From the NCBI GenBank assembly GCA_900547805.1, contig URIE01000008.1, positions 1-27,351 on the forward strand: a stretch of 27,351 nt of DNA, given 5' to 3'. Position 1 is the first letter of the stretch; each line of letters starts with the position of its first letter. This stretch comes from an uncultured Collinsella sp. GTDB taxonomy: Bacteria > Actinomycetota > Coriobacteriia > Coriobacteriales > Coriobacteriaceae. The notes under the pieces were generated by a model that worked only from the letters and a program-made list of their open reading frames with translations, ran no database searches and was not told the origin of the DNA. The translations under genes and the position numbers were made by a program. Shown one piece after another: positions 22,665-27,351 of this stretch.

Positions 22665-23222
22665 CTATTTCTTGAACGGGAAACCGAAGGCGTCCAGAAG
22701 GGCCTTAGCCTCCTCATCGGTGTTGGCGGTGGTCACGAAGGTGATGTCCATACCACGCTGGTGATCGACGGAGTCGAAGTCGATCTCGGGGAAGATGAGC
22801 TGCTCGGTGACGCCCATGGAGAAGTTACCACGGCCGTCGAAGCTCTTGGCGGAGATGCCGCGGAAGTCGCGGATACGGGGGATCGCGACGGAGGTCAGAC
22901 GATCGAAGAACTCCCACATACGGTCGCCACGCAGGGTAACCTTGCAGCCGATCGGCATACCAGCGCGCAGGCGGAAGGTAGCGATGGACTTGCGGGCGCG
23001 GGTGATCATCGGCTGCTGGCCGGTGATGGCGCGCAGGTCGCGCACGGCACCGTCGATGGCCTTGGAATCGGTAGCGGCCTCGCCGACACCCATGTTCACG
23101 ACGATCTTCTCAAACTTGGGGATCATCATGACGTTCTCGTACTGGAACTTGTCCTGAAGCTGCTGCTTGACCTCGTTGTTGTACTTGGTCTTCAGACGCG
23201 GCACATACTTCTCTTCTGCCAT
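22665..23222 (-). CDS. rplE: 50S ribosomal protein L5
   Basis: 5S-rRNA-binding protein that forms the bridge to S13. The 185 residues contain the family signatures KFEKIVVNMGVGEAATDSKA, the ARKSIATFRLRAGMPIGCKV segment, RIRDFRGISAKSFDGRGNFS and MDITFVTTANTDEEAKALLD. The ATG has AAGGAG about seven bases upstream. Unusually, this is the first gene of the cluster: rplX, rplN and rpsQ, which normally precede rplE, are not upstream. A candidate promoter (23360-23388) and a leader with complementary segments lie there instead. Confidence 0.98.
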   Translation of the reverse strand: MAEEKYVPRLKTKYNNEVKQQLQDKFQYENVMMIPKFEKIVVNMGVGEAATDSKAIDGAVRDLRAITGQQPMITRARKSIATFRLRAGMPIGCKVTLRGDRMWEFFDRLTSVAIPRIRDFRGISAKSFDGRGNFSMGVTEQLIFPEIDFDSVDHQRGMDITFVTTANTDEEAKALLDAFGFPFKK

Positions 23223-23353
23223 TGTTCACTCCTTCTTGGGGTTTTAAGCACGGGGCGTGGCCACGGTGGGTTGTCCTCGTGCCTCCTGACTGCATCCGCG
23301 CCGCTCATGGCATTTTGCGGTTTGGACTCGACGCAGCAGGAGCCGACAAAACA
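23223..23353 (-). promoter_or_regulatory. Candidate structured 5' leader of rplE
   Basis: If transcription starts near 23353, the leader is about 130 nt and three helices can be drawn. An outer stem pairs the complement of 23333-23340 (CCTGCTGC) with that of 23285-23293 (GCAGTCAGG, one bulge). An inner stem pairs CCGC with GCGG (23317-23320 with 23301-23304). A third pairs GGCACG with CGTGCT (23278-23283 with 23247-23252). No protein-coding gene is evident here. Ribosomal operons often have protein-binding leaders, so autogenous control is a reasonable hypothesis. The folds were drawn by eye. I see nothing else in 23223-23529 apart from the promoter and the 67-bp palindrome. Confidence 0.4.
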
Positions 23354-23359
23354 ATCGGT

Positions 23360-23388
23360 ACTATACGCGCATTGGGTTCGTATTTCCA
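23360..23388 (-). promoter_or_regulatory. Candidate promoter of the rplE-led operon
   Basis: On the minus strand TGGAAA (23383-23388) and TATAGT (23360-23365) are separated by 17 bases, matching the sigma-70-type -35 at 4/6 and -10 at 5/6. It points at rplE and would allow the ribosomal block to be transcribed without the usual upstream genes. Confidence 0.5.
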
Positions 23389-23449
23389 GAAAAACCTCGT
23401 CTGCCTGCACAACTCCACAACTCCCCCGCACAAATGGGTCCCAACAAGC

Positions 23450-23516
23450 AGTTGCGGTGAAATAGGGACTGTTGGGCGGCCTAACAGGCTTAAACAATCC
23501 GTATTTCACCGCAACT
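23450..23516. repeat. 67-bp palindromic element, family B copy 1
   Basis: Arms AGTTGCGGTGAAATA (23450-23464) and TATTTCACCGCAACT (23502-23516) are perfectly complementary. Pairing extends inward with interruptions, and a GCCT-AAC-AGGC hairpin is at the centre. It begins 13 bases beyond the stop of the minus-strand permease. A second element of exactly the same length and arms is at 24961-25027, and flanking bases are also shared (for example ATGGG after the right arm). Confidence 0.9.
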
Positions 23517-23529
23517 CATATATGGGGCG

Positions 23530-24843
23530 TTATTTTTGGCGCGGGAGGACCAGGTTGAGGATCACAGCAACGAGCGCGGCGACAGCAATGGAGGATCCGC
23601 CAAAGACGGTGCCAACCCATGCGGGGAATCCAGCGCCGGCAAGCGCGCCGGCCGTGCGCTCAATGCCCGTGCCAAAGGCGATAGAGAGACCCATGAGCGT
23701 GGTATCGCGCTGAGACAGGCCGTGGCGGGCAAACATGACCACACCGTTCATACCGATGGTCGCGAACACGCCGATCGTGGCGCCGCCGATTACCGGCTGC
23801 GGAATGGACGTGAGCACCGCCGCGCACTTGGGCAGCAGGCCCGCGACGAGCAAGATGGCGGCGGCAAGCGTAAAGACCATGCGGTTGACGACCTTGTTCT
23901 CGGCGATAATGCCCACATTCTGGCCAAAGGTTGCCGTGGGGACGCCGCCCAAAAAGCCCGACAGCATACCGACCAGGCCGTTGGCGATCAGACCGCCCGA
24001 GATCTGGCTATCGGTCGCAGGGGTATCGAGCGCGGCGGACGACACGGCGGCAAACTCGCCCATGACCTGCACGGCGTTGACAATGGCGACAACGCCCACA
24101 ACGGCGCACGCGGCCGGGTCGAACACCAGGCGATGGGCGCCCAGGGCCGGCGGGGCGAACCAGCTGGCGGTCGCGATGGCCGAGAAATCGACCATGCCCA
24201 ACACCGCAGCCAAAACAAAGCCCGCGCAGATACCGGCCAGGATGCTGCCCAGCCTAAGCGCGCCCTTGCCGTAGTTGCCAGCCATAAAGGTGACGACGAA
24301 CGTCATAAGTGCGACGGCCCAGTTGGTGACACTGCCAAAATCGGCCGCGCCCTCCCCGCCCGCCATGGAGGCAACTGCCACTGGGCATAGCGACAGGCCA
24401 ATGACAAAGATGACGGTGCCAAGCACCGGGGCCGGGAACAGAAAGCTCACGCGCCTAAACAGCAGGCCGAAGAGCACGACGAGCGCGCCACCGATTGCCT
24501 GGGCGCCCAGCACGGCCTCAAAGCCGAGCTCGAGACCGACCGCCTTGAGCGCCGGCACGAAGGTGAAGCTCGCGCCCATCACGATGGGCAGGCCCGAACC
24601 GACGACACCTTTTATGGGGAACTGTTGAAGGAAAATGTCGAGCGCCGAGAGGACAAGCGACGCCTGGATGACAGCGGCTTCCTCTTGAGGGGTAAAGCCG
24701 CAGACCGAAGCGATGATGATAGCGGGTGTGACGATACCCGCGAATGCCGCCAGCACATGCTGCAGCGCATGGGGTAATACCTGCACAAACGAAACTTTTC
24801 CCGTACGCTCGAACAGTGCGTCCCCTGCTGCCGACTCTGCCAT
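23530..24843 (-). CDS. NCS2-family nucleobase permease, probably xanthine/purine type
   Basis: A 437-residue membrane transporter of the nucleobase:cation symporter-2 (nucleobase-ascorbate transporter) family, which imports xanthine, urate or uracil with protons. Features seen: many hydrophobic segments; LQHVLA with H29 in the first helix; the GEFAAV motif with E263 in the helix 8 region; and the family signature Q308-N-V-G311 with K317 downstream. In this signature the usual Thr is Asn. The ATG at 24843 is chosen because GGGAGG lies six bases upstream; an in-frame ATG 99 bases earlier would add an implausible Cys-rich leader. Its neighbours xdhC and yqeB, both molybdenum hydroxylase maturation genes, favour a purine substrate. 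Flanked by two copies of the 67-bp palindrome, it has a TATAAT box 52 bases before its start. Confidence 0.9.
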   Translation of the reverse strand: MAESAAGDALFERTGKVSFVQVLPHALQHVLAAFAGIVTPAIIIASVCGFTPQEEAAVIQASLVLSALDIFLQQFPIKGVVGSGLPIVMGASFTFVPALKAVGLELGFEAVLGAQAIGGALVVLFGLLFRRVSFLFPAPVLGTVIFVIGLSLCPVAVASMAGGEGAADFGSVTNWAVALMTFVVTFMAGNYGKGALRLGSILAGICAGFVLAAVLGMVDFSAIATASWFAPPALGAHRLVFDPAACAVVGVVAIVNAVQVMGEFAAVSSAALDTPATDSQISGGLIANGLVGMLSGFLGGVPTATFGQNVGIIAENKVVNRMVFTLAAAILLVAGLLPKCAAVLTSIPQPVIGGATIGVFATIGMNGVVMFARHGLSQRDTTLMGLSIAFGTGIERTAGALAGAGFPAWVGTVFGGSSIAVAALVAVILNLVLPRQK

Positions 24844-24865
24844 TTGCGCCTCCCATACCCTAAGC

Positions 24866-24900
24866 AGCGGTCCCATGCCGCTCAACGGTCGGACATTATA
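24866..24900 (-). promoter_or_regulatory. Candidate permease promoter with downstream dyad
   Basis: A perfect TATAAT (24895-24900, minus strand) lies about 50 bases before the permease start; no good -35 was seen. Just downstream is the dyad AGCGG-N7-CCGCT (24866-24882). A similar dyad, AGCGGT-TCG-ACCGCT, lies in the yqeB-yqeC intergenic region, which hints at a shared regulator. Confidence 0.4.
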
Positions 24901-24960
24901 GGGCATATGACACAGGTAGCATTTTGACCCGCTATCCTGCATCCCCCGGGGACAAACAGC

Positions 24961-25027
24961 AGTTGCGGTGAAATAGTTCCCGACTGACCGCCCGTCAGGC
25001 TTATCTAGGAACTATTTCACCGCAACT
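24961..25027. repeat. 67-bp palindromic element, family B copy 2
   Basis: Arms of 20 bases are perfectly complementary (AGTTGCGGTGAAATAGTTCC at 24961-24980 and its complement at 25008-25027), with a central CTGAC/GTCAG hairpin. It begins 16 bases beyond the xdhC stop codon on the minus strand, the same placement as copy 1 after the permease stop. The outer 15 bases are identical to copy 1 while the centre differs. Confidence 0.9.
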
Positions 25028-25043
25028 TATTAATGGGATGCGA

Positions 25044-26087
25044 TTAGCGCTTGCGGGGGACGAGTTTGGTGCGGCGCAGGTGGATCATCTCGGCGGCTAT
25101 GGAGATGGCGATCTCCTCGGGGTCCTCGGCCTCGATGGCAACGCCGATCGGCAGGTGCAGCTCGTCAATCTGGTCCTGCGTAAAGCCCTCCTGCTCCAGG
25201 CGAGCGCGCACAAAGGCCGTCTTGCGGCGCGAACCCAGACAGCCCAGGTAGGCAGGCTTGGCGCGCATGGCCTGAATCACCACGTCGATATCGGACTTGT
25301 GGCCTGCTGTGGCCACGACCACCAAGTCGCGCGGGCCGATGGGGCACTGCTTGCTCAGGCTCTTGTAGTCGACCAGACGACGGTCGCAGACGCCGGGCAC
25401 CCATTCGGGCGTCAACGTGCCGGGGCGATCGTCGCAGGCCACGACGGCAAAGCCCGCCGCCGTGAGCACGCGCGCCGTCGCGGCGCCCACGTGTCCGCAG
25501 CCAAAGATGTAGGTCAGGCCCTCGGGGCAGAGCGTCTCGATGTGCGCGGGAGGAATCTCGGAGGCGGCGTTGGTGTAGGCAACCTTACTCCCCTCCTCCA
25601 CCAGCGAAAGCTCGGGGCAGCCGGCAATGGTATGGCGCGATGCCTCGCCATGGTACTCGGCCACATCGCCCTCGAGCGCGCTCGCGATAAACGGCTCAAA
25701 GTCGATGACGAAGTCGCCGATGCGCCGATAGGCCAAGACGTCGGCAACCGACTGGAACAACGGTGCCTGAGTCGCATCCAAATGCAGGTAGCACAGGCAG
25801 ATAGCTCCGCCGCAGATCATGCCGGTATCGGAGTTCTCGCCGCCCATGGTGTAGCGGACCAGACGCGATTGCCCTGCGGCCAGCAGCTCGCGCGCCTCGT
25901 CCAGCGCAAAGAGCTCAATCTTGCCGCCGCCGATGGTGCCCGCTTGGCTGCCATCGGCAAAGACGGCCATCCAGGCGCCCACGCCGCGCGGCGACGACCC
26001 CGCCGTGCCGGCCACGACCACGAGCTCGCACGTCTCGCCAGCACGCAGGGCGACAAGCGCCGCATTCACAACATCGAGCTTTTCCAT
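25044..26087 (-). CDS. XdhC family molybdenum hydroxylase maturation protein
   Basis: XdhC/CoxI-type protein of 347 residues. Members bind molybdenum cofactor and help sulfurate and insert it into xanthine dehydrogenase-type enzymes. The N-terminal XdhC domain has AGTAGSSPRGVGAWM (about 26-40) and GTIGGGKIE (about 50-58). The C-terminal Rossmann domain has the nucleotide-binding YIFGCGHVGAATARVL (about 193-208) and LGCLGSRRK. Two cysteines in MICGGAICLCY are in the position often associated with cofactor handling. Its ATG is nine bases after the yqeB stop, with an AAGG element between, so the two form an operon. No hydroxylase catalytic subunit lies in the window. Confidence 0.93.
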   Translation of the reverse strand: MEKLDVVNAALVALRAGETCELVVVAGTAGSSPRGVGAWMAVFADGSQAGTIGGGKIELFALDEARELLAAGQSRLVRYTMGGENSDTGMICGGAICLCYLHLDATQAPLFQSVADVLAYRRIGDFVIDFEPFIASALEGDVAEYHGEASRHTIAGCPELSLVEEGSKVAYTNAASEIPPAHIETLCPEGLTYIFGCGHVGAATARVLTAAGFAVVACDDRPGTLTPEWVPGVCDRRLVDYKSLSKQCPIGPRDLVVVATAGHKSDIDVVIQAMRAKPAYLGCLGSRRKTAFVRARLEQEGFTQDQIDELHLPIGVAIEAEDPEEIAISIAAEMIHLRRTKLVPRKR

Positions 26088-26096
26088 TGCCGCCTT

Positions 26097-26891
26097 CTAT
26101 CCTCTAAAGACATCGGTGAGCATAGCGAGTGCCTCGAGCACGCCGCCGCCGACCGACGTCGCCTTGTCCGAAATGTAGTTGATATAGCTGGCATCGCCGC
26201 GCGGATCGACATCGGCGCATTTAAAGCCCTCAGTCACCTGCACGCCGTTCGCCAAAAGCCCGCGCAGACAGCCATCGATCTGCGTGCACATGGGCGTATC
26301 GCCCGCGTAGCCAATCACGTCTCCGGCGCTCACGATGTCGCCGATTGTGCGGTCGGACCGAAACACGCCGGTGGCGGAGCTGTGGATAACGCGCTCCTTG
26401 CCATAGCCGGCGATAATGCCCGGCACGCCCGTGTTGGGCTGGGGTGAGCCCTGGGTAATCACGCGGCCCAAAAAATGCCCGCGCATGGTCTCGACCACGG
26501 CGTCGCAGTCAACCGGCGCGGTAAAGCCCGGCCCCACGGCGATGACGGCAGGCGCCATGTCGCGCGTGGTATCCAGGTTGCGCTTGGCCAAAATCGCGTC
26601 GACCACAGCCGCGGGTTTAAGCTCATCGAGCATCTTGGCCTGGGGGTCCACCACAACGGCAACATCCCCCGTTTGGGTAATCTCGAGCGCCTCAGCCGGC
26701 GTCTGTGCCAAGCGAGCGCGAATGCCCTCGACCTCGACCTCGCCCAAGCGAATAGCCTCGCAAAAACTGATTGTGCGGCGGATGCACGTGGGAACCGCGA
26801 TATCGGCCATAACGACCGACACGCCGGCACGCACCAAGCGAGCGGCGACGCCCGTGGCGATATCGCCGGCGCCGCGAACATAAACGAGCAT
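26097..26891 (-). CDS. yqeB: YqeB family selenium-dependent molybdenum hydroxylase accessory protein
   Basis: A 264-residue protein of the YqeB/EF2563 family, known from comparative genomics to accompany selenium-dependent molybdenum hydroxylases (often with selD). The N-terminal Rossmann-like motif VRGAGDIATGVAARL (about 5-19) is clear. Further conserved-looking segments are VGPGFTAPVDCD and ITQGSPQPNTGVPG. The last third is Gly-rich (GYAGDTPMCTQIDGCLRG). The biochemical role is unproven in the family. GGAGGTG lies about nine bases before the ATG. It is the first gene of a yqeB-xdhC operon, divergent from yqeC. Confidence 0.9.
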   Translation of the reverse strand: MLVYVRGAGDIATGVAARLVRAGVSVVMADIAVPTCIRRTISFCEAIRLGEVEVEGIRARLAQTPAEALEITQTGDVAVVVDPQAKMLDELKPAAVVDAILAKRNLDTTRDMAPAVIAVGPGFTAPVDCDAVVETMRGHFLGRVITQGSPQPNTGVPGIIAGYGKERVIHSSATGVFRSDRTIGDIVSAGDVIGYAGDTPMCTQIDGCLRGLLANGVQVTEGFKCADVDPRGDASYINYISDKATSVGGGVLEALAMLTDVFRG

Positions 26892-26932
26892 TCCCGGGGC
26901 ACCTCCCTGTGCTACGGTTTGAGCAGAGCAAA

Positions 26933-26947
26933 AGCGGTTCGACCGCT
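26933..26947. promoter_or_regulatory. Inverted repeat in the divergent yqeB-yqeC region, candidate operator
   Basis: AGCGGT-TCG-ACCGCT is a perfect 6-bp dyad in the 102-bp intergenic region. A perfect TATAAT reading toward yqeB is at 26975-26980, with no good -35. The dyad would lie about 20-35 bases after that start site. A looser form of the same half-sites occurs upstream of the permease. Confidence 0.45.
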
Positions 26948-26993
26948 ACTCTGATGATTATTTATTATCACAGTATTATACGGCGGTGAACAG

Positions 26994-27351
26994 ATGGAAA
27001 CGGTTAGCGGCAATCTTGCCTCGGCGCTCAGGATTGAGCCGGGCATTACCGCGATTATCGGCAGCGGCGGCAAGTCGACCTTGCTAAAGACGCTCGGCCT
27101 TGAGCTTATGCGCGCTGGCGGCCGCGCGCTCCTCTGCACCACCACGCATATGTTCCCCGTCGCCGGCGTGCCGTGGGACGGGTCGAGCCGTCGCCTGGAC
27201 GCCGCGCCTTGGAAGCCGGGCGCCTCGCATGTCCCCGGTTGCACCTGCGAGGCATGCGCGGGCATGAGCCGCGGAAGTATCTGCCAGGCGGGTGTTTTGG
27301 ACCCGGAGACGGGCAAGCTCTCCTCCCCTGCCGAGCCGCTCGACCAGCTGG
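26994..27351 (+). CDS. yqeC: YqeC-like selenium-dependent hydroxylase accessory protein (partial, 3' end missing)
   Basis: The first 119 codons of a plus-strand gene cut off by the window end. The nucleotide-binding loop AIIGSGGKSTLLKTLG (about 20-35) and the CTTTHMFPVAG stretch (about 51-61) match the YqeC family, which pairs with YqeB in selenium-dependent molybdenum hydroxylase loci. GGCGGTGA precedes the ATG. An odd feature is the cysteine cluster C-x-C-x2-C followed by another C (in GCTCEACAGMSRGSICQAG, about residues 88-106). It could bind a metal or be a lineage-specific insertion. The function of the family is not biochemically settled. Confidence 0.82.
   Translation, partial: METVSGNLASALRIEPGITAIIGSGGKSTLLKTLGLELMRAGGRALLCTTTHMFPVAGVPWDGSSRRLDAAPWKPGASHVPGCTCEACAGMSRGSICQAGVLDPETGKLSSPAEPLDQL

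Noticed and set aside
23192..23509. Minus-strand open frame before rplE as a remnant of rplX
   Set aside because: The translation has no L24 features, crosses the palindrome and overlaps the rplE start out of frame.
23450..25027. Composite transposon ends around the permease
   Set aside because: There is no transposase or target-site duplication that I can see; both elements are palindromes after stop codons, so a 3'-end role is equally likely.

Overview
The window looks like a chromosomal segment of a high-GC Coriobacteriia member, most likely Collinsella or a close relative. This is an inference from codon usage, Gram-positive-type ribosomal proteins (zinc-type S14, zinc L36, four-Cys adenylate kinase), an actinobacterial-style gene set and several intergenic palindrome families. 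No rRNA, tRNA, CRISPR array, integrase or transposase gene is visible.

Layout. Bases 1-2330 are an accessory-looking strip. It holds the first codons of a minus-strand gene at the left edge (possibly clpB), a very regular array of six alternately inverted 15-bp motifs (217-432), and two divergent membrane-anchored proteins of unknown function bracketed by three copies of a second palindrome family. Bases 2332-8263 carry an aconitase-family hydratase, tyrosyl-tRNA synthetase and a U32-family radical/Fe-S-type protein, all on the minus strand. A class A penicillin-binding protein (8426-10624, plus) diverges from the U32 gene. It is followed by argR, a family 2-like glycosyltransferase and truA, all minus.

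Bases 13441-23222 are the ribosomal spc-alpha block, transcribed right to left: rplE, rpsN, rpsH, rplF, rplR, rpsE, rpmD, rplO, secY, adk, map, infA, rpmJ, rpsM, rpsK, rpsD, rpoA, rplQ, closed by a strong UUCG-loop terminator. The block starts abruptly at rplE. The usual upstream genes (rplX, rplN, rpsQ and the S10 group) are absent. In their place are a plausible promoter and a leader with foldable helices, then a 67-bp palindromic element and a purine-type permease.

Bases 23530-27351 are a purine or selenium-dependent molybdenum hydroxylase accessory locus: NCS2 nucleobase permease, xdhC and yqeB on the minus strand and, divergently, the 5' part of yqeC. Two copies of the 67-bp palindrome flank the permease. 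Together these genes would import a purine and mature a molybdenum hydroxylase; the hydroxylase itself is not in the window.

The least explained items are the 40-bp-period alternating array near the left end, the two 67-bp palindromes around the permease, and the interrupted ribosomal operon with its candidate leader RNA. Promoter, operator and RNA-structure calls were made by eye and are tentative.
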